Positions 24,173-31,566 of a stretch of DNA of 35,935 nt are shown one piece after another; the first letter of the stretch is position 1; every line of letters begins with the position of its first letter. The position numbers and the translations under genes are program-made. Under the pieces are notes generated by a model that worked only from the letters and a program-made list of their open reading frames with translations, had not been told where the DNA came from and ran no database searches. Location: assembly GCF_020889705.1 (NCBI RefSeq), contig NZ_JACMYP010000061.1, positions 1-35,935 on the forward strand. The letters are read 5' to 3'. The stretch comes from Bradyrhizobium altum (lineage in GTDB: Bacteria > Pseudomonadota > Alphaproteobacteria > Rhizobiales > Xanthobacteraceae).

Positions 24173-24204
24173 TCGAAGTGGTCGGTACCCATCCTTGCTA
24201 CGGG

Positions 24205-24708
24205 TCATTGCGCTTGTTCCGCCGACTTGGTCCGCATCAAGATCATGAACACCATGACATGGCTCACCAGCAGCAGCGGCACGTAGAGCGCCGGGATATA
24301 GATGCCGGCGCCGAACAGGCCGGGATCCGCGTTCTTCGTCGCGCCCATGAAGTAGGCGTTGAGAAGATCCAGCGTGCCCCAGATGTTGAAGAACCAGACG
24401 ATCGGAATGGCCACCGGCCAGCGCCACGACAGTGCCGCCATCGAGAGCAGCGCGAGAGCTGCCGCGGTCAGATCGCCCCAGCCGACCGCGCCGGCAAACA
24501 CCGGGTTCACCTCCGGCGACACGAAGCCTGTGACCATGAAGTTCATCCCGAGAAACCGGAAGGCATGAAAGGCCGCAAGCAGCCGGAGCGCCTCATGGCG
24601 CGGCCAGGTGCGGAGCGCCGGCCAGACATAGGTCGCGGCCACCACGGCACTCGTCAGAAATGCTCCGGCGACGCTGAGCAAGAATGGAATGTTGAGACTT
24701 ACTGGCAC
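24205..24708 (-). CDS. Hypothetical integral membrane protein
   Basis: A 167-residue protein with four or five hydrophobic segments and no recognised family. Visible pieces are PFLLSVAGAFLTSAVVAATYVW at the N-terminus, an AFHAFRFLGMNFMVTGF stretch, and the last helix ALYVPLLLVSHVMVFMILM before a short basic tail. I chose GTG at 24708, which has GGGAG 7 nt upstream; the longer frame to 24780 adds an arginine-rich, unlikely N-terminus. It lies 86 bp after the secreted dimeric-barrel gene on the same strand and probably shares its transcript. Function unknown. Confidence 0.75.
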   Translation of the reverse strand: MPVSLNIPFLLSVAGAFLTSAVVAATYVWPALRTWPRHEALRLLAAFHAFRFLGMNFMVTGFVSPEVNPVFAGAVGWGDLTAAALALLSMAALSWRWPVAIPIVWFFNIWGTLDLLNAYFMGATKNADPGLFGAGIYIPALYVPLLLVSHVMVFMILMRTKSAEQAQ

Positions 24709-24794
24709 GGTCGGCTCCCGTCTGACTGTCGATCCCGGGAGGCCGGACCCGGGCGATCGGGTCCGGCCTCGGCGAGGCACTCAGGGCCTGACGC

Positions 24795-25205
24795 TTAAGG
24801 CTTGCCGACCAGCAGGCGCAGCGGCAGCAGCGGGCCGACCGCGATGTAGTCGTGGTCCATGATATCAAGCTTGGAGAGCGGCAGCCCCTCCATGATCGCG
24901 TGCGCCTCGGATGTGTCCTTGGCCTCGAGCAGGAGGATGACCCCGCGCCCGTCGGACCGCGAATACCATTCGCGAACCTTGCCGCTGAGATAGAGCTGCA
25001 CGGTCTGGCGGATTTCATCCGGCATCACGGCCATCACCTGGTCGCGGGTGACGCCCGCCTTCACGGTGAGGATGACCATCACGCCGGTGGTGATGGTGGA
25101 GGCGGCTTGGGCTTGGGTGGTTTGGGCAAGAGAGGGAGTGGTCATGGAGCTGGCGCCTGTCAGAGTGAGGGTGAGGGCGAGGATTGTGTGACGGATTGCT
25201 TTCAT
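24795..25205 (-). CDS. Exported dimeric alpha/beta-barrel protein, muconolactone isomerase-like
   Basis: A 136-residue protein with a likely Sec signal peptide (MKAIRHTILALTLTLTGASS, cleavage near SLAQ). The mature part fits the ferredoxin-like dimeric barrel of YciI or muconolactone isomerase relatives: a first strand VMVILTVKAGVT, a helix, REWYSRSDGRGVILLLEAKDTSEAHAIMEGLPL, then a C-terminal PLLPLRLLVGKP. Known isomerases of this fold are cytoplasmic, so the signal peptide is notable. ATG 25205 is favoured because it starts the signal peptide; a GTG at 25226 is possible. A LysR gene diverges from it. Confidence 0.75.
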   Translation of the reverse strand: MKAIRHTILALTLTLTGASSMTTPSLAQTTQAQAASTITTGVMVILTVKAGVTRDQVMAVMPDEIRQTVQLYLSGKVREWYSRSDGRGVILLLEAKDTSEAHAIMEGLPLSKLDIMDHDYIAVGPLLPLRLLVGKP

Positions 25206-25222
25206 CGGTCGCATGTCTCCGC

Positions 25223-25239
25223 TCACGACATTGTCGTGA
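25223..25239. promoter_or_regulatory. 17-bp perfect palindrome between the divergent genes
   Basis: TCACGACA-T-TGTCGTGA is a perfect inverted repeat with one central base. It lies 18 bp upstream of the exported protein's start and 92 bp before the LysR start. It is a good operator candidate for the LysR regulator; a leader hairpin is the alternative. Confidence 0.5.
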
Positions 25240-25330
25240 TGTCGCGTGGATCAGCGCATATCGCGCTGCTTGCTGCTCCGATGTAGGGCGGCTTCCCGTG
25301 CGCGACTATTCGCGATAATGTTGACGGGCC

Positions 25331-26251
25331 ATGAAGCAGAACTTCACAGTCCGGCAGGGGGCGCTCGACGGCGTCGAGGCGTTCCTCAGCGTCGCCCAGC
25401 ACCGCAGCTTTCGCCGCGCGGCGACCGAGCTCGCGGTGACGCCGTCGGCGATCAGCCAGGCGGTGCGCGCGCTCGAGACGCGCCTCGGCGCCGTACTGTT
25501 CATTCGCACCACCCGCAGCGTCGGCCTGACCGAGGCCGGCGAACGATTTTTGGCGCGCGCACGGCCCGCGTTCGAGGAGTTGATCGCAGCAAGCGGTGCC
25601 GCGCGCGAGCTTGGGCAGAAGCCCGCCGGGCTGTTGCGCCTCACCGTGCCGCGCTCGGTGGTGCCGATCCTGCTGGAGCCGCTGATCGCGTCATTCTGCA
25701 AGGCGTATCCCGAGATCGAGGTCGAGCTCGCCGCCAGCGAGGAGCTGGTCGACCTCGCCGCCGGCGGCTTCGATGCCGGCATCCGGATGGGCCAGTTCAT
25801 CAACCCGGACATGGTCGCGGTGCGCCTGACCAGGCCGTTCCCGTTCGCCATCGTCGGCAGCCCGGATTATCTCGCGCGCCGCGGCCGGCCCCAACGTCCG
25901 GACGATCTGCGCGAACACGCGTGCCTGAGGTTGCGGCGATCGAATGGCGGGCTGGCGCCGTGGTCGCTCAACGACAACGGCCGTTCGATCGAGCTTGCTG
26001 TCTCGGGATCGTTCATCGGCCATGATTTCCCAACGCTGGTCGGCGCGGCCATCGAAGGCGTGGGACTGGCGCAAGTGCCCGCGCCGCTGGTCGCCGGCGC
26101 GGTGAAGGAGAAAAAGCTCGTCCGCGTGCTGGAGCCATTCGCGACGACAACGCCCGGCGTATTTCTCTACTATCCCGGCCACCGCCATATCATGCCGAAG
26201 CTCCGCGCCTTCATCGACCATGTGAAGAGCAGGTCGGGGGCAGCGCGCTGA
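25331..26251 (+). CDS. LysR family transcriptional regulator
   Basis: A 306-residue regulator. The HTH spans about residues 10-70, with LDGVEAFLSVAQHRSFRRAATELAVTPSAISQAVRALETRLG followed by LFIRTTRSVGLTEAGERFL. The effector domain has the GLLRLTVPRSVVPILLEPLIASF opening typical of the AaeR/DsdC branch. It diverges from the exported barrel protein and membrane protein genes, with 125 bp between starts containing a perfect palindrome. Those two genes are the most likely targets. The inducer is unknown. Confidence 0.93.
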   Translation: MKQNFTVRQGALDGVEAFLSVAQHRSFRRAATELAVTPSAISQAVRALETRLGAVLFIRTTRSVGLTEAGERFLARARPAFEELIAASGAARELGQKPAGLLRLTVPRSVVPILLEPLIASFCKAYPEIEVELAASEELVDLAAGGFDAGIRMGQFINPDMVAVRLTRPFPFAIVGSPDYLARRGRPQRPDDLREHACLRLRRSNGGLAPWSLNDNGRSIELAVSGSFIGHDFPTLVGAAIEGVGLAQVPAPLVAGAVKEKKLVRVLEPFATTTPGVFLYYPGHRHIMPKLRAFIDHVKSRSGAAR

Positions 26252-26308
26252 GCTCGGTGCGGATTTGCGGCCTTCGATCAGGCGGCATCCTCGCGGGATT
26301 CCCAGCGT

Positions 26309-26435
26309 GTCATTCCGGGGCGCGCGCAGCGCGAGCCCGGAATCCATTTCACCACTTGTCTTGCGGCCCAATGGATTCCGGGCTCAGCCCTTCGCGCTGC
26401 CCGCAGGTGCGCAATTGCGCACCGGGGAATGACGG
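26309..26435. repeat. Intergenic palindromic repeat, family B, copy 2
   Basis: Starts GTCATTCCGGGGCGCGCGCAG and ends GGGGAATGACGG, with CCCGGAATCCAT and ATGGATTCCGGG as inner arms. It also holds a GTGCGCAATTGCGCAC palindrome. Related to 10759-10858. It separates the convergent LysR and beta-lactamase-fold genes. Confidence 0.78.
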
Positions 26436-26441
26436 CGAGGC

Positions 26442-27626
26442 CTAAGCGCGCTTCTGCGGTTGCCAGTCCGGCACCGTCTTGACCATGTGCCAGACCAGCT
26501 GGTCGAGGGCGCGGGTCATGCCGTCCCGCGACCTGGTATTGGTGAACGCCGACCAGCAGAAGTCTCCATTGGTCCGGACCGAGATCGTCGTCGTTCCGTC
26601 CAGCAGGCCGCTGTGCCACCAGTTGTTGTTGGCGGTGATGAACAGGCCCTTGGCATAGCGGGGGTTGACGGCGCTCGGCGTGCTCATGACGCGGAGGCTG
26701 TCGTCGGTCAGCAGCTGTTCGGTGTCCCTGAAGCCGTCGATATGGACGAACAGCGTCGTCAAATCGCTTGGCGTCGCAATCCAGCCGCCGTGCGAATCCA
26801 TCCGGGCGACGTTCATCCGGTACGGATCGCCGCCGGTCTGGCTGTAATATTTGACCTCGTTGCTTGCCCGCTCGCGCAGCGTATTGCCGGCAATCTGCAT
26901 GTCGGCGATGCCGCATCGCTTCAGGACCACGTCCTTGATGTACTGCTCGTAGCTCCGGCCGCTGAGCTTTTCGATCACGCGCCCGAGGATGCAATAGCCG
27001 AAGTTCGAATAGGCATAGGACTCACCCGGCGGACTGGTGAGCGGCATGTGCTCCAGCGTCCAGTCGATCAGCTCGCGATGCGTCAGACCCTGGTTCATGA
27101 ACATCGGGTCGCGGGACTGGTTGCCCCAGGCCCCGGTGGTGTGGGTCAGCAGGTGCTCGATTGTGATCTGCTCGACAGGCGAGCGGGATGAGCCCGACGG
27201 CATCAAGCTTTGCAGGGTTGGCGTCGTCGGGTAGTCCTGACCGAGAATGGAGTTGGCGCCGAACACGTAATCGCCGAGCCGCAATTTGCCCGCTTCGACG
27301 AGGGTGAAGATCCCGGTCGAGGTCACCGGCTTCGATATGCTCGCGATCCGGAAGCGGTGCTGCGGGGTCAATGCTTCGCCGCTCTCCCGATCCGCAACGC
27401 CGAACGCCTCCACATAAGCCGGCTTTCCCTTGATCGAAACCGCGATGGAAAGACCGGGGACGTCGTACTCCTTCATGAAGTCGGCCGCGAGGTCCGCCAT
27501 CTGCTCGCGTTGCTCCGACGTCGGAAGCTCCGCCGGCGGGTCGGCAAGCGCCGGCGACGGCCTGCAGGCGATCCCGGCGGCTGCTAGCAGCGAACTCTGG
27601 AGCAACGTTCGGCGTGAAAGCGGCAT
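26442..27626 (-). CDS. Serine hydrolase, beta-lactamase class C / penicillin-binding fold
   Basis: A 394-residue exported enzyme. The N-terminus MPLSRRTLLQSSLLAAAG is a twin-arginine signal, so it is probably folded before export. The active-site motifs are Ser96-x-x-Lys99 (SISK), Tyr206-Ser-Asn208 (YSN) and His338-Ser-Gly340 in place of KTG. HSG rather than KTG is common in esterase-like and D-peptidase relatives, so true beta-lactamase activity is not assured. ATG 27626 was chosen because it starts the Tat signal; extension to 27719 adds no recognisable sequence. It lies downstream of the catabolic operon but is separated by 329 bp including a repeat, so it is probably transcribed alone. 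Confidence 0.9.
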   Translation of the reverse strand: MPLSRRTLLQSSLLAAAGIACRPSPALADPPAELPTSEQREQMADLAADFMKEYDVPGLSIAVSIKGKPAYVEAFGVADRESGEALTPQHRFRIASISKPVTSTGIFTLVEAGKLRLGDYVFGANSILGQDYPTTPTLQSLMPSGSSRSPVEQITIEHLLTHTTGAWGNQSRDPMFMNQGLTHRELIDWTLEHMPLTSPPGESYAYSNFGYCILGRVIEKLSGRSYEQYIKDVVLKRCGIADMQIAGNTLRERASNEVKYYSQTGGDPYRMNVARMDSHGGWIATPSDLTTLFVHIDGFRDTEQLLTDDSLRVMSTPSAVNPRYAKGLFITANNNWWHSGLLDGTTTISVRTNGDFCWSAFTNTRSRDGMTRALDQLVWHMVKTVPDWQPQKRA

Positions 27627-27955
27627 GGTTGCCTTGCCTGGTGAGTGCGAGCGGCCCGCACGGTATTGCGGTTCTGTTGTTTCTGTCACGTTACGAAAGT
27701 GGCCGTGTGATGACGTCACGATGGCCCGTCGGGCAATGTCGCGAGAATGCGGATGTGTGATTCACGACCCGCTCAACAAACTCGCTGTCGTCCCGGGCAA
27801 GCGCAGCGCGACCCGGGACCCATAACCACAGGGTCCAGTTGTCGTGCGACGCTGTGGTCCCAGCGAATTCCATCACACAAGGCGGTGGTTGGGTCCCGGC
27901 TTTCGCCGGGACGACACCGAGGGTGAGGCGCGCGCGCAGGCTCAGACCACCCGCC
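27627..27955. other. Intergenic region between the FAH-family gene and the serine hydrolase
   Basis: 329 bp without a gene. The half near 27955 is filled by a family C repeat (27787-27915). The part next to 27626 (about 27660-27780) is more AT-rich and should hold the serine hydrolase promoter; CACGTTACGAAAGTGGCCGTG there is a loose inverted pair. Nothing else is clear. Confidence 0.6.
27787..27915. repeat. Intergenic palindromic repeat, family C
   Basis: Outer arms GTCGTCCCGGG and CCGGGACGAC and inner arms GACCCGGGACCCA / TGGGTCCCGG are inverted. Only this copy is in the window. It follows the catabolic operon and could end its transcript. Confidence 0.75.
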
Positions 27956-28741
27956 TCACACCTTCTCCTTCACGAACCTGTTTCGCAATGTCCCGATGCC
28001 GGTGATGTCGATCTCCACCACGTCACCGTCCTTCAGGTCCGGCGAGGCGCCGTCGGTGCCCATCCAGATCACGTCGCCGGGCGACAGTGTGAAGTATTTC
28101 GAAAGCTCGACGAGGAAGGGCACGATGCCGAAGATCATCTCGTTGGTGCGGAAGCGGCCGGTCTCCTTGCCGTTGACGCGGATCGCGGTCTCCATGCGGT
28201 CGAGATCGACATCGGTCTCGATCCACGGGCCCATCGGCTTGAACGTGTCGGCGTTCTTGGCGCGCCACAGCCCGCGGTCGGCCTTCTGCCAGCTGCGCTC
28301 GGAGACGTCGTTGCCGATCGTGTATCCGAACACGCAGTCCAGCGCATTGGCTTCGGTGAGGTGCTTGGCGGTCTTGCCGATCACGACGACCAGTTCGCCC
28401 TCGTAATGGATCTTTTCTGTCGCACTTGCGGGGATCACGACATTCTCATCATGAGCGATCAGCGCGTTCTGCGCACGGTAGCCGATCTCGGGTCGATCAG
28501 GCACGTTCGGCACGGTGCCGGCCTTGTCGGCGGCTTCCTTGAGATGCTTCAGATAGTTCAGCCCGACGCAGTAGAAGGTGCGCGGGATCAGCGGCAGCTC
28601 GATCTTGACGTCCTTCAAGGCGTGGGTCTTCGCCGTCTTGCTCCATTCACCGAACGGATCGCCGTTCACGGTGATGACGGTGTTGCCCTCGACGAGGCCC
28701 CAAGACGTAGTGCCCGCGGCGGTGAATTTCAGCCAGCGCAT
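27956..28741 (-). CDS. Fumarylacetoacetate hydrolase (FAH) family protein
   Basis: A 261-residue cytoplasmic enzyme. The metal-binding residues of the FAH fold are visible: Glu114 and Glu116 in HYEGELV and Asp145 in GNDVSER, followed by Ser147, Glu148 and Arg149. Members hydrolyse or decarboxylate beta-diketo acids, for example acylpyruvates or the hydroxymuconate-derived 2-oxo acids of aromatic breakdown. The C-terminal GDVIWMGTDGASPDLKDGDVVEIDI matches the family end. It is the last gene of a three-gene operon, 12 bp after the monooxygenase stop. The exact substrate cannot be read. Confidence 0.93.
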   Translation of the reverse strand: MRWLKFTAAGTTSWGLVEGNTVITVNGDPFGEWSKTAKTHALKDVKIELPLIPRTFYCVGLNYLKHLKEAADKAGTVPNVPDRPEIGYRAQNALIAHDENVVIPASATEKIHYEGELVVVIGKTAKHLTEANALDCVFGYTIGNDVSERSWQKADRGLWRAKNADTFKPMGPWIETDVDLDRMETAIRVNGKETGRFRTNEMIFGIVPFLVELSKYFTLSPGDVIWMGTDGASPDLKDGDVVEIDITGIGTLRNRFVKEKV

Positions 28742-28753
28742 GATGATGTCCTT

Positions 28754-30118
28754 CTATTCCGCGGCTTGCGCGCGAGTCTTCCAGGCGCCGGCAGCCGGGC
28801 GCTTCAGCCCGAGATTCTCGCGCAGCGTGGTGCCGGCGTAGTCCTTGTGGAACAGGCCGCGCTTCTGCAACTCCGGCACCACGTAATCGACGAAGTCGGC
28901 GTAGGAGCCCGGCACATAGCTCGCCGCGATGACGAAGCCGTCGCAGCCGCGGCCTTCGAACATTTCCTCCAGCCGGTCGGCGATCTCCTTCGGGCCGCCG
29001 ACCATCGCGTCCTGCACCTGGCCGCGGCCGGAGAAGGTGATGAAGTCGCGGGTCGAGGGATTGGTCTTGCCGGAGGTGCGCAGCACGCCGTCGCGGATGC
29101 CGAGCATGCCTTGCATGCCTTGCAGCTCTTCGGTGGTCAGCGGCTCGTCGATCGGTTTGGCGCCGAAATCGAAGTTGAGGCCTTCGGCGAGCAGCGACAG
29201 CGCGTCGATCTCGAGCGGCAGCTTCTGGATCACGGCCATCCGGTCCTCGGCCTCGGCCTTGGTCGCGCCGGTCACCGGCGTGATCAGGTTGCAGAGGAGC
29301 ATCTGGTCGGGATCGCGGCCGGCCTTGGCGGCTTCGCCCCGGATCGCGTCATAGCCCTGCTTGGCGTTGGCAAGGTTGCGCGCCGCGGTGAAGATCACCT
29401 CGCCCCAACGTCCCGCAAAGCGCTGGCCACGCCCGGAGGCGCCGGCCTGGATCACGACGGGATGGCCCTGCGCCGAGCGCGGCACCGTGAACGGGCCGCG
29501 CGAGGTGAAGAATGCGCCCTTGTGATCGAGCCGCTTCACCTTGGCCGGATCGGCGAAGCGGCCGGATGTCTTGTCGATCACCAGCGAGCCGTCTTCCCAG
29601 GCATCCCAGTGGCCGAGCACCACTTCCATGAACTCGTCGGCACGGTCGTAGCGGAGATCGTGCTCGAGATGCTGCGCGCGGCCCATATTGAGCGCCTCGC
29701 CGTCATTCACCGACGTCACCACGTTCCAGGCGGCGCGGCCACCCGTCATCAGGTCGAGCGTCGCGAAGCGGCGGGCGACGTCGAACGGCTCGAAATAGGT
29801 GGTGGACGCGGTCGAGGCGAGGCCGAGCCTGGTCGTAACCATGCCCATCGTGGTCAGCACCACGATCGGGTCCATCTTCACGCAGCGGATGCCGTACTCG
29901 ACGGTGTGGGCGTGATCGTTGCCGTAGCGGTCGGGCATTGCGAGGCGATCGTCGAAGAACGCCATGTGGAACTTGCCCCGCTCCAGGATGCGCGCGATCT
30001 CCTGATAGTAGTCCGCCGACATCGAATCGTCGCGCGACTCCGGGTGACGCCAGGAACTCGGCAGATTAGTGCAGTTCTGCGCTTGCAAAAAGCCAACCAG
30101 CGCCATTTGCCGTGTCAT
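28754..30118 (-). CDS. LLM-class flavin-dependent monooxygenase (NtaA/SnaA/DszA type)
   Basis: A 454-residue cytoplasmic enzyme of the bacterial-luciferase superfamily, of the longer NtaA/SnaA/DszA type. Visible family segments are MALVGFLQAQNCTNLPSSWRHP at the start, FFDDRLAMPDRYG, STTYFEPFDVARRFATLD, LMTGGRAAWNVVTSVND and HPVVIQAGASGRGQRFA. These build the reduced-FMN pocket. Such enzymes oxidise C-N, C-S or C-C bonds using FMNH2 from a separate reductase, which is not encoded here. ATG 30118 follows AGGAGA. It lies 24 bp after the Ldh-family gene and 12 bp before the FAH-family gene. Confidence 0.93.
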   Translation of the reverse strand: MTRQMALVGFLQAQNCTNLPSSWRHPESRDDSMSADYYQEIARILERGKFHMAFFDDRLAMPDRYGNDHAHTVEYGIRCVKMDPIVVLTTMGMVTTRLGLASTASTTYFEPFDVARRFATLDLMTGGRAAWNVVTSVNDGEALNMGRAQHLEHDLRYDRADEFMEVVLGHWDAWEDGSLVIDKTSGRFADPAKVKRLDHKGAFFTSRGPFTVPRSAQGHPVVIQAGASGRGQRFAGRWGEVIFTAARNLANAKQGYDAIRGEAAKAGRDPDQMLLCNLITPVTGATKAEAEDRMAVIQKLPLEIDALSLLAEGLNFDFGAKPIDEPLTTEELQGMQGMLGIRDGVLRTSGKTNPSTRDFITFSGRGQVQDAMVGGPKEIADRLEEMFEGRGCDGFVIAASYVPGSYADFVDYVVPELQKRGLFHKDYAGTTLRENLGLKRPAAGAWKTRAQAAE

Positions 30119-30142
30119 GCCGTTCTCCTGTACCTGAATGCG

Positions 30143-31195
30143 TCAGCGAAGATCGAGGTCGTCGGTGAGCTTGTAGTCGGCGGCGAGCGCCTTGAGCTTG
30201 TCCCAGGTCGCATCCTCGATCTCGATGCCATCCTTGCGCCGCTGCCGTTCGCGCAGATGTTCGATCTCGCCCGGATAGAACACGCCGCGGCTCCCTTCCG
30301 AGGGCGGCGTCGATTTCAGGTAGCGGGCGAAGTCGGCGACTTCGCGTCTGAAGTCCTGCAAGGGACGGAACGCCGCGACGTTGAACGCCGCCATGAAGCA
30401 GCCGTCGTTGTGACGGCCGGTCGGCTCGACGCCGAAGCCGAGACCGGTCAGCAGGCCGCACAGCACCTCGACCATCGCGGCAAGGCCCGAGCCCTTGTAG
30501 CCTTCGCTGCCGCCGAGCGGCAGCAGCGCGCCGCCCTTGCGGTAGTCCTTTGGGTCAGTGGTGTCGCGCCCTTCGGCGTCGATGATCCAGCCCTTCGGGA
30601 TGCTCTCGCCGCGCGCCACCGCGAGCTGGACCTTGCCGGCCGCGACCGCCGAGGTCGCCATATCAAGATAGAACGGCGCCTCGAGATCGGACGGCACCGC
30701 GATCGAGAGCGGGTTGGTGCCGAGCCGGGCCTCGCGGCCGCCGAACGGCGCGACATGTTTCGGCGAGCGGCCGGAATCCGCGGCTGCAATCCCGATCATG
30801 CCTTCGCGCATCGCCATCAGCGGGTAATGCGCGAGCCGGCCGACATGGCTCTGCCGGAACACGGTGCAGGCCGCGACATTGGCGGTCTTCGCCTTGTTGA
30901 TGGTCATCTCCATCGCCTTGGCGTTGACGTGGAAGCCGAACCCCCAATGACCGTCGATCACGGTCGTGGTCGGCGTCTCCTGCACCACGGTCCATTTCGC
31001 GCCGGGGACGATATGGCCGGCCTTGATGCGGTCGATATAGGTCGGGATCGCGATCACGCCGTGGGAGTCATGGCCGGCGAGGTTGGCGTTGACGCAGCCG
31101 GAGGCGACCGCGTTGGCCTCCTCCTCCGATGCGCCGGCGCCCCGGAGCAGCGCCGCGCCGATGCGCGTGAGACGGTCGGCCTGGACGATCGGCAT
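30143..31195 (-). CDS. Ldh-family NAD(P)-dependent oxidoreductase (malate/L-lactate/ureidoglycolate dehydrogenase family)
   Basis: A 350-residue cytoplasmic dehydrogenase of the malate/lactate dehydrogenase-2 family, which is unrelated to Rossmann-type LDH. The catalytic GHDSHGV with His42 and His45 lies near the N-terminus, and the mid-protein segment GREARLGTNPLSIAVP is the nucleotide-binding region. The C-terminal PSEGSRGVFYPGE is also family-typical. Members reduce or oxidise 2-oxo/2-hydroxy acids or cyclic imines. GAGGAA precedes ATG 31195. It opens the operon with the monooxygenase and FAH-family genes, so it may supply or remove a 2-oxo acid in that pathway. Confidence 0.93.
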   Translation of the reverse strand: MPIVQADRLTRIGAALLRGAGASEEEANAVASGCVNANLAGHDSHGVIAIPTYIDRIKAGHIVPGAKWTVVQETPTTTVIDGHWGFGFHVNAKAMEMTINKAKTANVAACTVFRQSHVGRLAHYPLMAMREGMIGIAAADSGRSPKHVAPFGGREARLGTNPLSIAVPSDLEAPFYLDMATSAVAAGKVQLAVARGESIPKGWIIDAEGRDTTDPKDYRKGGALLPLGGSEGYKGSGLAAMVEVLCGLLTGLGFGVEPTGRHNDGCFMAAFNVAAFRPLQDFRREVADFARYLKSTPPSEGSRGVFYPGEIEHLRERQRRKDGIEIEDATWDKLKALAADYKLTDDLDLR

Positions 31196-31566
31196 GGGAT
31201 TTTCCTCGCGGTCCGCCCGCGTGATGCGCGGGTCTTGCTTGCTGTTGTCGGCGTCATGCTCTCAAAGCGCAGCTCGCCGAGCAAGGGGCGGAAAATCCGG
31301 TCCGCCATACCGCCAGCAGGGTGCTCCCGGCCGGGATTTCACTGAATGGAACGGGTGCGGTCGCGCTGCGGAATTTGGCTGCCCCGGCGGCGCAAGCCAG
31401 GCCGCTATCCGGGTGCCCCGACCCTCCGCTTCAGCCTGGCACACCGGCGTCCGTAATATCCCGGAAAACGGCCTCCGGCATTCGTCAGCCGTTTACTTTG
31501 TCTCACAACTTGCCGGATACACTAACCATCACTTAGGCCTCTCGCGGGCAATGTTCCCCGGCAGAT
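31196..31566. other. Divergent intergenic region upstream of the catabolic operon and the GAF-GGDEF-EAL gene
   Basis: 371 bp without a credible gene. AAACGGC (31466-31472) and GCCGTTT (31488-31494) form an inverted pair with a 15-nt spacer, a possible operator for the signalling gene. Towards 31566 the sequence is less GC-rich (about 31490-31540) and is the likely promoter of that gene. No dispersed repeat is seen. Confidence 0.55.

Larger units (their letters stand above)
23737..24204. other. Repeat-filled intergenic region
   Basis: 468 bp with no credible gene. It holds, in order, family A copy 5 (23786-23916), a perfect 32-bp inverted repeat (23929-24009) and family A copy 6 (24068-24172). 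The flanking genes converge, so it may end transcripts from both sides. Confidence 0.75.

Noticed and set aside
23737..24204. CRISPR array or IS element in the repeat cluster
   Set aside because: The repeats are long palindromes of different families without regular spacers, and no transposase or cas gene is present.
27839..31345. 1168-codon open frame on + opposite the catabolic operon
   Set aside because: It lies opposite three recognisable enzymes with intact catalytic motifs, and its own translation is low complexity with no family features.
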